The notes: a model not told the origin generated them from the letters alone. DNA of 64,000 nt from Hyphomonas sp. L-53-1-40 (GCF_000682775.1 NZ_AWFI01000018.1:124001-188000), one strand, 5' to 3'; positions 25,259 to 34,453 are shown, counted from the first letter of the stretch. Program-made: numbers and translations.

Positions 25259-25933
25259 CTAGAGGCTCTTTGCGAGAGTCAGGACAATGCGCTCGTCGGC
25301 GATGTCCGTACCGTCGATGTCGGTATCCCAGTAACGCAGGTCCACATCGATGCCGATTGGCAGCGAGTAGGTGCCACCAAGCGACCAGTTGGTGTAGTCG
25401 CCGCCACCATCGAAGGAGTAGTTGCCGACGGATACGTCAGCTGCGAAAGCGTCGGTGAAGGCATACCCCGCAGAGCCTTCAACATAGACACTCTCATTGT
25501 CTGGATCCCAGTAGACGGCGCCGCCTACTTCAACTCCGCCTTCGAAAGCATAACCCAGAGCGGCCTGCAGTTCGACGAAGTCGAGGTCTTCATCATCCGA
25601 GTCCGGATAGGAATAATAGATGACGCCGAGATCCCAGGAGACGCCGTTCGAGAATTCGCTGGCGACGCCGGCGTAGAGGTCGAGCTCTACATTAGAGTCA
25701 GAGCCGTCTTCGAAGTCGATATTCGATGCCCATGTACCCGCATAGAATATACCGTTCGCATAGTCGAAGCCGCCGGAGATGGCCATGTCCTCATTGGACT
25801 GGGAGACGCCACGCCAGACATAGTCTGTGCTGAGAGCGACGTTACCGGACCATTCTCCCTCGGCAGCTGCCGTGCCAGCCACTGCCAGCATTGCTGCAAG
25901 TGCTACCCCTGCGCGGAAAAGCTGTTGTTTCAT
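25259..25933 (-). CDS. TorF-family putative outer-membrane porin
   Basis: A 224-residue exported protein: signal peptide to about residue 24 (AGTAAA), then alternating hydrophobic/polar beta-strands with an acidic, glycine-rich character. The opening WSGNVALSTDYVWRGVSQSNEDMAISGGFDY is the hallmark of the TorF/Conserved-hypothetical Gcw-chp porin family (TIGR02001), common in marine proteobacteria. It would form a beta-barrel in the outer membrane. The C-terminus ends in Leu rather than the usual Phe. It has its own terminator downstream and a 180-base upstream spacer that should carry its promoter. Confidence 0.88.
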   Translation of the reverse strand: MKQQLFRAGVALAAMLAVAGTAAAEGEWSGNVALSTDYVWRGVSQSNEDMAISGGFDYANGIFYAGTWASNIDFEDGSDSNVELDLYAGVASEFSNGVSWDLGVIYYSYPDSDDEDLDFVELQAALGYAFEGGVEVGGAVYWDPDNESVYVEGSAGYAFTDAFAADVSVGNYSFDGGGDYTNWSLGGTYSLPIGIDVDLRYWDTDIDGTDIADERIVLTLAKSL

Positions 25934-26105
25934 GTTTTAGTACCCCGTTGTTGAATCGCGCTGTTGCCAGCGCCAAAACCACGATGACGCGGCTTTATCC
26001 GGGATCAGAAACAAAAATATGGAGGTTGCTGGACGGCAACCCGAACGCCAGAATTTTGTGCACGCAGGTGCGACAATGCCTTAGGCTTGTGCGCTCTGGT
26101 TTTGG

Positions 26106-26921
26106 TCACCGTGCGGTCAACGGCGCGTAACCAAGGTGCGTGCCAGCGTCGACCAAAAGCGTCTCTCCAGTCACGTGTCGAGAGGCATCCGTCAGGAAGA
26201 AAAGGGCCGAATCTGCAATATCGTCGGGCCCGCTGGCCACGTTGAGCGGGGTGGCGGCCGCAACAGAGGCTTCCATGCGCTGATACTGCTCTTCATCCAT
26301 CTTGTCCTTGAACCAGCGCGTGCCGATAAAGCCCGGACAAATCGCATTCACGCGAATCTCCGGGGCCAGTGCGCGGGCCAGCGACAGGGTCATCGTGTTG
26401 AGCGCGCCCTTGGTCGCTGCATAGGCTACCGATGAGCCGATACCCGTAACACCCGCGATGGAGGATGTATTCAGCACAGCAGCGGCGCGACCGGTTTGAC
26501 GGTGACTTTCTATAAGCAGGGATTTGCAGGCCTGCATCATCAGGAAGGGACCGGCGACATTGACCGCGTAGAGGTCCAGGAAATCTTCGCGGGTGAGGGC
26601 GTCCAGATCGGAATGGTCACGTGCATGCTTGGTCGTGCCGGCATTGTTGACGAGGATGTCCAGCCGCCCGACCTGGGCAGCAGCTTCTGCGAGCTTACGG
26701 CAGCCCTCATCCGTCGATACGTCAGCCTGAACAAGGCGCGATTGCGAACCGAGCGCCTGGCAGTCCGCTGCGGTCGCTTCGCCCTCCGCGACGGATCTTG
26801 CGCAATTGATGATCACGTCAGCGCCGCGCTCGGCAAGTTTCAAGGCAATTGATCGTCCCAACCCTGTGGCTGAACCGGTTACGATCGCTTTGCGCCCGGC
26901 GAGGTCTTTTGGCTGTGTCAT
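26106..26921 (-). CDS. Short-chain dehydrogenase/reductase (SDR)
   Basis: A 271-residue classical SDR. The cofactor loop is TGSATGLG (residues 13-20 or so), followed by NNAG near residue 92, the catalytic Ser in NTSSIAG, and the YxxxK pair in YAATK near residue 160. The Arg in CARSVAEGE after the second strand suggests NADP(H). It acts in the cytoplasm on an unknown hydroxyl or keto substrate, possibly a 3-ketoacyl derivative. Start at 26921 is set by GGGAGAAAA; the frame extends to 26990 without support. Divergent from the unknown gene at 27069. Confidence 0.92.
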   Translation of the reverse strand: MTQPKDLAGRKAIVTGSATGLGRSIALKLAERGADVIINCARSVAEGEATAADCQALGSQSRLVQADVSTDEGCRKLAEAAAQVGRLDILVNNAGTTKHARDHSDLDALTREDFLDLYAVNVAGPFLMMQACKSLLIESHRQTGRAAAVLNTSSIAGVTGIGSSVAYAATKGALNTMTLSLARALAPEIRVNAICPGFIGTRWFKDKMDEEQYQRMEASVAAATPLNVASGPDDIADSALFFLTDASRHVTGETLLVDAGTHLGYAPLTAR

Positions 26922-27068
26922 CGCGTTTTCTCCCGTAATTTCCATATGTGTCTGGGCTGGAATGTACGGGGCGTTGAACAATGGTGGCAACAGGTTTCAC
27001 CGAATTGGTCAAGAAAGCTGAAACCCGTCATTGGTACCCGTTTGTGCCTATACCGGAGACAGCAGCTC

Positions 27069-28010
27069 ATGGTCAGGTCGGCCAGCATCATTCAGCGTAT
27101 TCAGGCCGTCTCGCAGCGTTCACGCGAGGATGCACGACAAGTTGCGCAGGAAATGTGCTCGCGCGGGCCGCAATCTGACGCCGAGGCTCAGGCTCTGTTC
27201 GATTTCAATGCGCGAATGAAGGGAGCGGACCCTGATTGGGACAACCGGTTTGTCCGTGTGATGGCGCATTATGTGCTTGCACGCGATGCCGCCAATGGGG
27301 CGTTGACGCCAGCTAATCTTGATTGGTTGCAGGAGCGGGTCGCGATTGGGGGCAGGTTGGTTGATCGCAATCTGGCAAGCCTCTTCATGCGGCTGCTCCG
27401 CAAAGCTGATGGGACGCCGGATGGGTTCGGTCTGATCGTACTATCCCATCTATGCGACCAGATGATCCGGGATGATCACGCTAATGCCAAATTCGTGGGG
27501 AAAGTTACGGAAACGCTTCTGCTCATGGGCGCTGAGAATGCGCCCTGGATTGACCGGGCTGAGGCAGCGATCCTCTTTCACACACAGGAGAGTATAGAGG
27601 GAAGCGAGAACGATCCGTCGTGGAATTTCCTGTTTGCACGGGCCATCGGGAACCATTTGGTCTCCCGCGCGCATCCTAACCCCCACACGGAACGCCACGC
27701 TCTCAACCGCAAGCATTGGCTTGACCCGAACGATCCCAATCCCGGCAAGTTTGTCGGGTGTCTTGCGCTGGGATTCGACAAGGGGAGCTGGTTTGAGAAA
27801 ATGGGTAGGGAAGCGGAAAGCGCGAGTTTGGCACGCCGAACTGCCAGCCTCGCTGCGAAATCCAGGCCTGCCCAGCCGCTGCCCCGTAGCGGCTGGTGGC
27901 GCAAGAGTCCGCCACCGAACCCGGTTACCACGGCGAGCAAGACCCTGGTTGACTTCCTCAACCGTGAAGCGCCAGGTTTGCTGGCCGGATTGGTCGTCGC
28001 GGCACGATAA
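27069..28010 (+). CDS. Hypothetical protein, 313 residues
   Basis: Not recognised. The protein is soluble, mostly helical in appearance, with a HALNRKHWLDPNDPNPGKFVG segment in the middle that is rich in His, Asn and Asp and might bind metal, and three cysteines. The last 80 residues are basic and Ser/Pro-rich with SGWWRKSPPPNPV, ending in a hydrophobic stretch (LLAGLVVAA). ATG at 27069 has GGAGAC 8 bases upstream; the frame continues upstream without good starts. The potassium channel gene starts 17 bases after the stop, so the two are likely one operon. Confidence 0.65.
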   Translation: MVRSASIIQRIQAVSQRSREDARQVAQEMCSRGPQSDAEAQALFDFNARMKGADPDWDNRFVRVMAHYVLARDAANGALTPANLDWLQERVAIGGRLVDRNLASLFMRLLRKADGTPDGFGLIVLSHLCDQMIRDDHANAKFVGKVTETLLLMGAENAPWIDRAEAAILFHTQESIEGSENDPSWNFLFARAIGNHLVSRAHPNPHTERHALNRKHWLDPNDPNPGKFVGCLALGFDKGSWFEKMGREAESASLARRTASLAAKSRPAQPLPRSGWWRKSPPPNPVTTASKTLVDFLNREAPGLLAGLVVAAR

Positions 28011-28026
28011 AACGGAGGATTTCGCC

Positions 28027-28479
28027 ATGCTCTTGCTCAATCTGATTGTGGCGGGAGCGCTGGTGGCGATCACGTTTGCCATCCACTTCGCGGGACTGGT
28101 GGCCCTGTCTGCGGTGATCCGCAAGCGCGACGTGCCGCACGTGAACCTGTCGACCGTGGTCGGGCAGGGGCTCGCCATCTTCTTTGTCCTGCTCAGCCTG
28201 TTTGCCATCCATTCGATCGAGATCTGGATGTTCACGCTGACCTATCTGGCGCTGGGTACGTTTCCGGATGTCGAAACAGCCGTCTATTTTTCTACCTCGA
28301 CCTTTTCCACAGTGGGATATGGCGATGTGCTGATCGACAAGGACTGGCGCATGCTGGCGGCAGCAGAATCCGTCATTGGTTTCCTGCTGCTCGGCTGGTC
28401 GACGGCATTCCTTGTCTCGATTTCTGCTCGGGTGCGCAACTTCGAGGCGCGCATCGAGCAGTTGGATGACAAGGACTAG
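28027..28479 (+). CDS. Two-pore-helix ion channel (K+ channel family)
   Basis: A 150-residue membrane protein with three or four hydrophobic helices and the potassium selectivity filter TVGYGD at about residues 97-102, just after an STSTFS pore helix. This is the Ion_trans_2 (PF07885) signature. Two helices precede the pore, and no regulatory RCK domain follows, only a short acidic coiled tail (FEARIEQLDDKD). AGGATTT precedes the ATG. It likely allows K+ flux across the inner membrane as a tetramer. Tail overlaps the DUF2157 gene on the other strand by 4 bases. Confidence 0.88.
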   Translation: MLLLNLIVAGALVAITFAIHFAGLVALSAVIRKRDVPHVNLSTVVGQGLAIFFVLLSLFAIHSIEIWMFTLTYLALGTFPDVETAVYFSTSTFSTVGYGDVLIDKDWRMLAAAESVIGFLLLGWSTAFLVSISARVRNFEARIEQLDDKD

Positions 28480-29453
28480 GCCGGTTCCACGTCCTGCTTC
28501 ATGAAGAAGCGCGCCCCGGCTACGGCCACGCCCACCAGAACCAGTCCGCCAATCACCAGCGTTTCCGGTTTCGCGCCGAGATATTCGAAATATTGCGTGT
28601 AGCCATGGATCGTCAGGAACACGATTGAGGTTATCGACAGGAAGCTGTTCCGGCGTGCCGTAAAGATCATGGCGACGATCGCGCCAATCCAGCCCAAGGT
28701 GAAGACATGGTCGGGGATGGCAATGGCAGCTTCACGCCATTCCGACCGGTCCGACCAGCGCTGCGGCGCAAACCAGTGTTCGCCAATCCGGTCACCCCAG
28801 AGCGAACCCACCCAAAAGGCAAAATTTACCATGAACATGGCCGTGCGTGCTGCGACGGTGACCAGATTGTTCCATGCGTCTGACAGGGTATTGCGGGCAC
28901 GATAGAGACCCAGGGCGAGCAGGCCGAAGACAAGGATCGTGATGGTCGGTTCTTCGACGAACAGGGCGTAGCTGGCATGCCAGTAGCCTGTGCCAGAACC
29001 AAGAATGGCACCGAGGGACAAGACTGCAAACGCTGCCAGAAGTGCCGAACGGAACCACAGCGCTGCCGCGGTCATGACCAGTGCGATCAGTACGGTGGGC
29101 ACCGTGCCATCATCCACTTCCCGGAATTCCCATCCGATCCATCCTGCCACGCCAAGTGTACCCATAAGCGTTAGCGCCATGCCGAGGGTTTTCAGGGAAT
29201 TTCCACGTGCGCTGCGGCGCAGGAATTCCGCGCCGCCCAACGCGACAAGTGCCAGAACGAGACCGGTTATGGCGTTCGGCACAAGTGCGATCGTGCCGCC
29301 GGCGACCGAGATGGCTCCGAAAATCAGCAGAATGTTTATCAGCACACCATTCCTGCGATCAGGCAGGGCGAAACCCTGCAAGCGCGCGGCTTCGGAGGAG
29401 TCGATCTGGCCATTGGCCAGCAGGGCATCGAGGTCGAGTATGATCCGGGACAT
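28476..29453 (-). CDS. DUF2157 membrane protein
   Basis: A 325-residue protein with a short cytoplasmic N-terminal domain (LDALLANGQIDSSEAARLQGF, the DUF2157 helix pattern) and about nine hydrophobic helices. Function unknown. Start at 29453 has GGAG 9 bases upstream. It is divergent from the biotin-dependent carboxylase gene, with a TAGTGAGCGCTTACTA palindrome 19 bases before its start. Confidence 0.82.
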   Translation of the reverse strand: MSRIILDLDALLANGQIDSSEAARLQGFALPDRRNGVLINILLIFGAISVAGGTIALVPNAITGLVLALVALGGAEFLRRSARGNSLKTLGMALTLMGTLGVAGWIGWEFREVDDGTVPTVLIALVMTAAALWFRSALLAAFAVLSLGAILGSGTGYWHASYALFVEEPTITILVFGLLALGLYRARNTLSDAWNNLVTVAARTAMFMVNFAFWVGSLWGDRIGEHWFAPQRWSDRSEWREAAIAIPDHVFTLGWIGAIVAMIFTARRNSFLSITSIVFLTIHGYTQYFEYLGAKPETLVIGGLVLVGVAVAGARFFMKQDVEPA

Positions 29454-29471
29454 GAGAACTATCTCCATAAA

Positions 29472-29487
29472 TAGTGAGCGCTTACTA
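29472..29487. promoter_or_regulatory. Palindrome, candidate TetR-type operator
   Basis: TAGTGAGCGCTTACTA matches its own reverse complement at 14 of 16 positions, centred on AGCGCT. Palindromes with this core are used by several TetR-family regulators of acyl-CoA metabolism. It lies between DUF2157 (19 bases from its start) and the carboxylase subunit gene (110 bases). Confidence 0.4.
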
Positions 29488-29596
29488 ACATATCTGCGGC
29501 ATCGTGGCAACCGACTTCCCCTATGGGAATTGTGGACATCGGCTTTCGGGCGGCTTAGTGCAGTCGCTGAAAGACTTTACATTGGATCGAGGCAGC

Positions 29597-31600
29597 ATGT
29601 TCAAAAAGATTCTGATCGCCAACCGGGGGGAAATTGCAGTTCGGGTCATCAAGACCTGTCGACGGCTGGGCGTACAGACAGTGGTGGTCTATTCAGACGC
29701 CGATGCGGATTCCATGGCCGTCGAGATGGCCGACGAGACTGTCTATATTGGCGCGTCACCTGCGTCAGAATCTTATCTGGTTGCCGACAAGATCATTGAT
29801 GCGGTTCGCCAGACCGGTGCAGAGGCGATCCATCCTGGCTTCGGTTTCCTGTCCGAAAACCCTGTGTTCGCCAAACGGCTCGAGGAAGAGGGGATCGGCT
29901 GGATCGGCCCGAACGCCTACGCCATTGAAGCGATGGGCGACAAGATCAGCTCCAAGAAGCTGGCTGCCGAGGCCGGCGTGTCGACCGTGCCAGGCCATAT
30001 GGGTCTGATCGAAGACACCAAGGAAGCGGTGAAGATTTCCAAAGAAATCGGTTATCCGGTCATGATCAAGGCGTCCGCGGGCGGGGGCGGCAAGGGCATC
30101 CGGGTTGCGGCCAATGACAAGGAAGTCGAAGAGGGCTTCCCGGCCGTGAAGGCCGAAGCGAAAGCGTCCTTTGGGGACGACCGTGTCTTTATCGAGAAGT
30201 TCATTCTTGAGCCGCGCCATATCGAGATCCAGGTGCTTGGCGACAAGCATGGCAATTGTATCTACCTCGTTGAGCGCGAATGCTCGATCCAGCGCCGCAA
30301 TCAGAAAGTCATCGAGGAAGCGCCATCGCCGCTGCTCGACCCGGAAACCCGCAAGAAGATGGGCGAACAAGCCGTGGCCCTGGCCAAGGCCGTGAACTAT
30401 GACAGCGCCGGCACCGTGGAATTCGTGGCGTCTGGCGCCGACAAGGGCTTCTACTTCCTTGAAATGAACACGCGTCTCCAAGTGGAGCATCCGGTGACCG
30501 AAATGATCACCGGTGTTGATCTGGTCGAACAGATGCTGCGGGTCGCCTATGGCGAGACGCTGAAGCTCAAACAGTCCGATATCAAGATCAATGGCTGGGC
30601 CGTGGAAAGCCGCGTCTATGCCGAAGACCCGTATCGCAACTTCCTGCCATCGATTGGTCGCCTGAAGCGTTTCCACGCGCCATCAGAAGGCGCGCTGGCT
30701 GGCGGTGAGGTGCGTATGGATTCCGGCGTCCGCGAGGGCGACGAAATCTCCATGTATTATGACCCGATGATCGCCAAGCTGATCACGCACGGCAAGGATC
30801 GCGACACCGCGCTCGACGTGCATGGAGAGGCGCTGGATCGGTTCCATATTGAAGGCATTCAGGACAACATGCCCTTCATCGCGGCCGTCATCGACGAAGA
30901 GCGGTTCCGCTCTGGCAATATCACGACCGCTTATATCAAGGACGAATTCCCGGACGGCTTTGACGGCGTTGAGCCGACCGAAGCGCAGGAAATCCAGCTG
31001 ATCTGTTCTGCGGCCTATGTGCACGGCTTCTTCTCGCGCCGCGCCGCCGATACGAGCGGTCGCATGTCTCCGACGCCGGATGCGCGCCGCGACTGGATTG
31101 TCATTCTGGGCGACAAGCATCACCCCGTCACATTGGACCTGGGTGAGGATGGCGAAGCCGAGATCACCATCAATGGGGGCAAGACGCACACGCTGGTCAC
31201 CGGTTGGTATCCGGGCCAGCATCTGGTCGAAGGCCTGCTGGATGGGCAGCCCTTTGCCGTGAAGTTCGCTGACCGGACCGAAGGCTATCTGTTCCGTCAT
31301 CGCGGCGTTGCCCTGCGCGCGCTGGTCTGCACGCCGAATGTGGCCGATTTGCACGCCCGCTTGCCAGAAAAGGAAAAGCCGGACACGTCCAAGCTGATCA
31401 TTTCCCCCATGCCGGGCCTTGTCGTTTCGATGGATGTCGAACTTGGACAGGAAGTGCAGGAAGGCGAAGCGGTCTGCGTGGTCGAGGCGATGAAGATGCA
31501 GAACATCATCCGCGCCGAAGCCAATGGCACCGTGAAGGCAATCAACGTTGCCGCAGGGGACAGCGTTGCCGCAGACGAGATCATGGTTGAGTTTGGCTAA
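29597..31600 (+). CDS. pccA: Propionyl-CoA carboxylase alpha subunit (biotin carboxylase + BCCP)
   Basis: A 667-residue biotin-dependent carboxylase alpha chain. Order: biotin carboxylase N-domain (ILIANRGEIAVRVIKT, residues 4-19), ATP-grasp domain with the GGGGKG loop near residue 165, C-domain, a BT linker region (about 500-580), and a C-terminal biotinyl domain with AMKMQN, the Lys being the biotin site. AMKMQN and the length fit PccA better than AccC (no BCCP) or methylcrotonyl AccA (AMKMEH, seen in the other copy at 48335). It would make methylmalonyl-CoA from propionyl-CoA together with a PccB that is not in the window. Confidence 0.88.
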   Translation: MFKKILIANRGEIAVRVIKTCRRLGVQTVVVYSDADADSMAVEMADETVYIGASPASESYLVADKIIDAVRQTGAEAIHPGFGFLSENPVFAKRLEEEGIGWIGPNAYAIEAMGDKISSKKLAAEAGVSTVPGHMGLIEDTKEAVKISKEIGYPVMIKASAGGGGKGIRVAANDKEVEEGFPAVKAEAKASFGDDRVFIEKFILEPRHIEIQVLGDKHGNCIYLVERECSIQRRNQKVIEEAPSPLLDPETRKKMGEQAVALAKAVNYDSAGTVEFVASGADKGFYFLEMNTRLQVEHPVTEMITGVDLVEQMLRVAYGETLKLKQSDIKINGWAVESRVYAEDPYRNFLPSIGRLKRFHAPSEGALAGGEVRMDSGVREGDEISMYYDPMIAKLITHGKDRDTALDVHGEALDRFHIEGIQDNMPFIAAVIDEERFRSGNITTAYIKDEFPDGFDGVEPTEAQEIQLICSAAYVHGFFSRRAADTSGRMSPTPDARRDWIVILGDKHHPVTLDLGEDGEAEITINGGKTHTLVTGWYPGQHLVEGLLDGQPFAVKFADRTEGYLFRHRGVALRALVCTPNVADLHARLPEKEKPDTSKLIISPMPGLVVSMDVELGQEVQEGEAVCVVEAMKMQNIIRAEANGTVKAINVAAGDSVAADEIMVEFG

Positions 31601-31604
31601 GGTC

Positions 31605-31687
31605 GACTCGCGCCTGAACCATTAACCCTGCTCTAACCAAATCGACGCCGAATCCCGCCTTGTGGGGTAGGGGGAGATTAACGAGTC
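31605..31687. promoter_or_regulatory. Cluster of three GANTC sites with a CtrA-like box
   Basis: GACTC (31605-31609), GAATC (31650-31654) and GAGTC (31683-31687) are CcrM methylation sites; TTAA-N7-CTAA at 31622-31636 is one base off the CtrA consensus TTAA-N7-TTAA. They occupy the spacer before the DUF805 gene at 31764, suggesting cell-cycle control through GcrA/CcrM or CtrA. Confidence 0.35.
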
Positions 31688-31763
31688 ATCCCTTGACCTT
31701 GCCGCTGATGCACCGAAAGTGCACCGGCCTTTCATGGTGAAAGCAATTCAAAAGGGGGCCGAG

Positions 31764-32210
31764 ATGGTCAGTTTTCCAGATGCAGTAAAAATGTTCTTTT
31801 CCCGCTATGTGGATTTTCAGGGCCGGTCACGCCGCTCGGAATACTGGTGGGTCGTACTCTTCAACCTGATCGTTTTCGGGGTCCTGGCAGCCCTCGCATT
31901 CGGTCTCGGCGGTAACTTCGAAACCGGTGAAATGAATCCAATCGGCATGATCTTCTTCGCGCTGATGGGTTTGTATGGCCTTGCCGTGATCATTCCGAGC
32001 ATCGCACTCTTCATCCGCCGCCTTCACGATATCAACCAGACTGGCTGGATTTATCTTGGCCTCGTGATTGCCGGATTTATTCCATTCATCAATTTCCTGG
32101 CATCGATTGCCCAGATCGTAATTGCTTGTATTCCCGGAACCGTGGGCCCGAACAAGTATGGCCCAGACCCCAAAAATCCGATGGCTGGTACCGCAGACAC
32201 CTTCGTCTAG
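31764..32210 (+). CDS. DUF805 membrane protein (first of three)
   Basis: A 148-residue protein with the DUF805 signature: a short N-terminal amphipathic part ending YVDFQGRSRRSEYWW, then about three transmembrane helices and RRLHDINQTGW between them, and a cytoplasmic tail with GPNKYGPDP. Function is unknown; the family often sits near the envelope. ATG at 31764 is chosen since AAAAGGGGG lies 6 bases upstream. A terminator follows at 32239. The spacer upstream carries the GANTC/CtrA-like cluster. Confidence 0.9.
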   Translation: MVSFPDAVKMFFSRYVDFQGRSRRSEYWWVVLFNLIVFGVLAALAFGLGGNFETGEMNPIGMIFFALMGLYGLAVIIPSIALFIRRLHDINQTGWIYLGLVIAGFIPFINFLASIAQIVIACIPGTVGPNKYGPDPKNPMAGTADTFV

Positions 32211-32238
32211 GCGCTGGCGCGGCAATCGAAATCCAGAG

Positions 32239-32266
32239 GAGCCGGGCAGTCGTCCGGCTCTTTTTT
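32239..32266 (+). terminator. Rho-independent terminator after the first DUF805 gene
   Basis: GAGCCGG (32239-32245) pairs with CCGGCTC (32254-32260) around an 8-base loop, and six T follow (32261-32266). This is a textbook intrinsic terminator ending the transcript of the gene at 31764-32210. Confidence 0.88.
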
Positions 32267-32357
32267 GTTGCAAGAGTTTATCGTTTATTGATAAGGACGC
32301 GTAGTGTTCGACATGGCCCTGCCGTGTGAGGACCCGGATCGAGGAGACTGAAACCCT

Positions 32358-32879
32358 ATGGACATGAGATATGTCCTCTTGTCGTCAAAAGGCCGTATCG
32401 GGTCGCGCACATTCCTGCGCGGTCTGACAGTGATCACGGCCGCCTTCATGATCGTGCAAGTGGCGAACACGTTCATCTCGCCCATGTTCGGTATTCTCGT
32501 TTATCCGATGGTCTATGTGTATGTCTGCCTGTTCTCCAAGCGACTGCACGATGCAGGCCATTCCGGCTGGTTCTATCTTCTGTTCCTGGCTGGCTACGGG
32601 ATCGTGGGCAGCATAGTGAGCGCTCTGTTGATGCCTATCCTGTCACCGGTCGCGTTCGAGATGTATGCCCAGTTCGGGAGCGATCTGTCCGGCGCGATGG
32701 ATGCGTTGACTGAGAACATTCAGGAATTCGAGCGGCTGACCGCCCTGACCTCGCTAGCCAGCTTTCTGCTGACGACCGCATTGCTCGGCTTCATCGCCGC
32801 GCGCCTGCCCACCGATCTGGAAACGAACCGGTATGGCCCGCCGACATCCGGCACCCCAATGTCCAACACCTATTCCTGA
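32358..32879 (+). CDS. DUF805-type membrane protein (second of three)
   Basis: A 173-residue protein with four hydrophobic helices and the conserved FSKRLHDAGHSGW motif after the second helix, plus a C-terminal NRYGPP like other DUF805 members. The N-terminal GRIGSRTFLRG replaces the usual GRxxRxxYW, so it is a diverged copy. Unknown function. It is separated from the first copy by the terminator and runs with the next gene, 23 bases on. Confidence 0.82.
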   Translation: MDMRYVLLSSKGRIGSRTFLRGLTVITAAFMIVQVANTFISPMFGILVYPMVYVYVCLFSKRLHDAGHSGWFYLLFLAGYGIVGSIVSALLMPILSPVAFEMYAQFGSDLSGAMDALTENIQEFERLTALTSLASFLLTTALLGFIAARLPTDLETNRYGPPTSGTPMSNTYS

Positions 32880-32902
32880 CCACTCCAGAGGACCCTGCCG
32901 GC

Positions 32903-33673
32903 ATGACCCATCACACAATGACCCCCATCGATGCGCATCGCCCCTGGATCAGGGATGAGCGGGACAACCCGGCCCGGATGGACTGGTTTCAAACCCTGTT
33001 CAACCCGATGGGCATGACCGGAAAGCTGCATTTCAGCCGGGCGTGGACCTTCATGTTCATGGGGCGGGTGCTGCTGTTCATCGTGCCGGTCTTTGTGGCC
33101 TTCATTGCCGGTCTTGCGGGCGCCGACATGTCAGGCGCGTGGCAGCCGGTCAAATCGGTCGGCATTCCGCTGCCGGCGCTGTTGTTGCCGTTCTTCTTCT
33201 TCACGATCGTCACGGAGTTCACATCATGGGTGGCGCATGTGCGCCGCTTTGCGGAAGCGAACCGCTCGACGCTGAAGGCCGCCATTGTGCTTATCCCACT
33301 CTTCCTTGGATTGCTCGGATTTGCCGGAGGTGTGGTGTCAGGATCTGCGCAGTATCAGGCTCAGCAGGCAAAAGCCGCACAGGCAGAGACTTTGGCCGCA
33401 GAAGGCGGGGAGGCGGCCGAGACACCTGCTGCGGAACCGCAGGAAGCGCGTGGCCCGCGCCGTCCGGACGGACCGCCACCTACAGAGATGCAGGTGGCAA
33501 TGGGCGCCGGCATGGGCCTTGCCATGCCGCTCTGGGCCCTCTCATCCTTTTTCATCATGCTGTGGACCTTGCTGCATGTTGCGCGCCTGCCGAATGGTGG
33601 CGCTGGCCCGTTTCGTACAGGCAGTGATCTGACCCAGGAAGAACAGCGCCTGAAAGCTTATGAAACAGCCTAG
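32903..33673 (+). CDS. DUF805-like membrane protein with Ala/Glu-rich insert (third of three)
   Basis: A 256-residue protein with four hydrophobic helices (about 48-70, 90-112, 124-145, 205-228). It keeps a faint DUF805 pattern: [18 protein letters not shown] near residue 38 and [11 protein letters not shown] near residue 112 in the place of RRLHDxxxSGW. Between helices 3 and 4 it has a loop of about 60 residues rich in Ala, Glu, Gln and Pro (residues 150-200), absent in the other two copies. Family membership is a judgment by eye. The stop overlaps the lipB end by 4 bases. Confidence 0.7.
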   Translation: MTHHTMTPIDAHRPWIRDERDNPARMDWFQTLFNPMGMTGKLHFSRAWTFMFMGRVLLFIVPVFVAFIAGLAGADMSGAWQPVKSVGIPLPALLLPFFFFTIVTEFTSWVAHVRRFAEANRSTLKAAIVLIPLFLGLLGFAGGVVSGSAQYQAQQAKAAQAETLAAEGGEAAETPAAEPQEARGPRRPDGPPPTEMQVAMGAGMGLAMPLWALSSFFIMLWTLLHVARLPNGGAGPFRTGSDLTQEEQRLKAYETA

Positions 33674-34380
33674 GCAGGTTCTCTGATCGGATCGGGAGCG
33701 CGTACGAGCCGACTTTCGAATACGGTCTCGAAAGCGTCTTTCAGCGCCAGGTCGACATCATCCATTGCAGCAGGGATTCCGAGATCGACCAGGCTGGTCA
33801 CGCCATAGCGCGGGTCTGCGATCCCGCAGGGTGTGATGCCAGAGAAATGTTCGAGGTCTGGTTCCACGTTCAATGAAACACCGTGGAAGCTGACCCATTT
33901 CTTGAGGCGTACACCGATGGCGGCAATCTTGTCTTCACGCATTGCCCCGCCCGCTTTCGTACGGTCTACCCATACGCCGACGCGGCCATCGCGCGGGCCC
34001 GCATCGACATTGAAAGCGGCAAGCGCCTTGATGATCCAGGTCTCCAGATTTTGCACGAAGGTGCGCACGTCCCGCCCCCGCTGGGCAACATCCAGCATCA
34101 CATAGGCAACCCGCTGGCCGGGGCCGTGATACGTATACTGGCCACCGCGCCCAGCATCAAAGACAGGGAAACGAGCCGGGTCACGCAGGTCGTCCGGCTT
34201 GGCAGAGGTGCCTGACGTGTAAAGCGGTGGATGCTCCAGAAACCAGACCAGTTCCGGCGCGCCGCCCTCCCGGATCGCGCGGGCGCGCGTCTCCATGAAT
34301 CGGACCGCATCCTCATAAGGAACCGGGCGGTCTGAAACGGCCCATTCTGTGTCGGGGAATTTCTGCATCACTCGGGGCAT
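33670..34380 (-). CDS. lipB: Octanoyltransferase (lipoate biosynthesis)
   Basis: A LipB acyltransferase that moves octanoate from acyl carrier protein to lipoyl domains. Marks: [38 protein letters not shown], the catalytic Lys in KIAAIGV and Cys in [11 protein letters not shown]. The start is uncertain. The first ATG, at 34461, lies inside tRNA-Leu on the opposite strand and would add 27 residues that do not look like LipB; ATGs at 34380 and 34368 give the family length (236 and 232 residues). 34380 is chosen, without a strong Shine-Dalgarno. Confidence 0.9.
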   Translation of the reverse strand: MPRVMQKFPDTEWAVSDRPVPYEDAVRFMETRARAIREGGAPELVWFLEHPPLYTSGTSAKPDDLRDPARFPVFDAGRGGQYTYHGPGQRVAYVMLDVAQRGRDVRTFVQNLETWIIKALAAFNVDAGPRDGRVGVWVDRTKAGGAMREDKIAAIGVRLKKWVSFHGVSLNVEPDLEHFSGITPCGIADPRYGVTSLVDLGIPAAMDDVDLALKDAFETVFESRLVRAPDPIREPA

Positions 34381-34453
34381 ATAGGCGACATTCAGGGCTT
34401 CACAAAGTGCTGGTGTCGCCTTATACGGCCCGTCTGCCTCAATAAAGACCAGT

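Noticed and set aside
26993-27025. GGTTTCA...TGAAACC inverted repeat between SDR and the unknown gene
   Set aside because: Seven-base arms with a 19-base gap are expected by chance at this scale.
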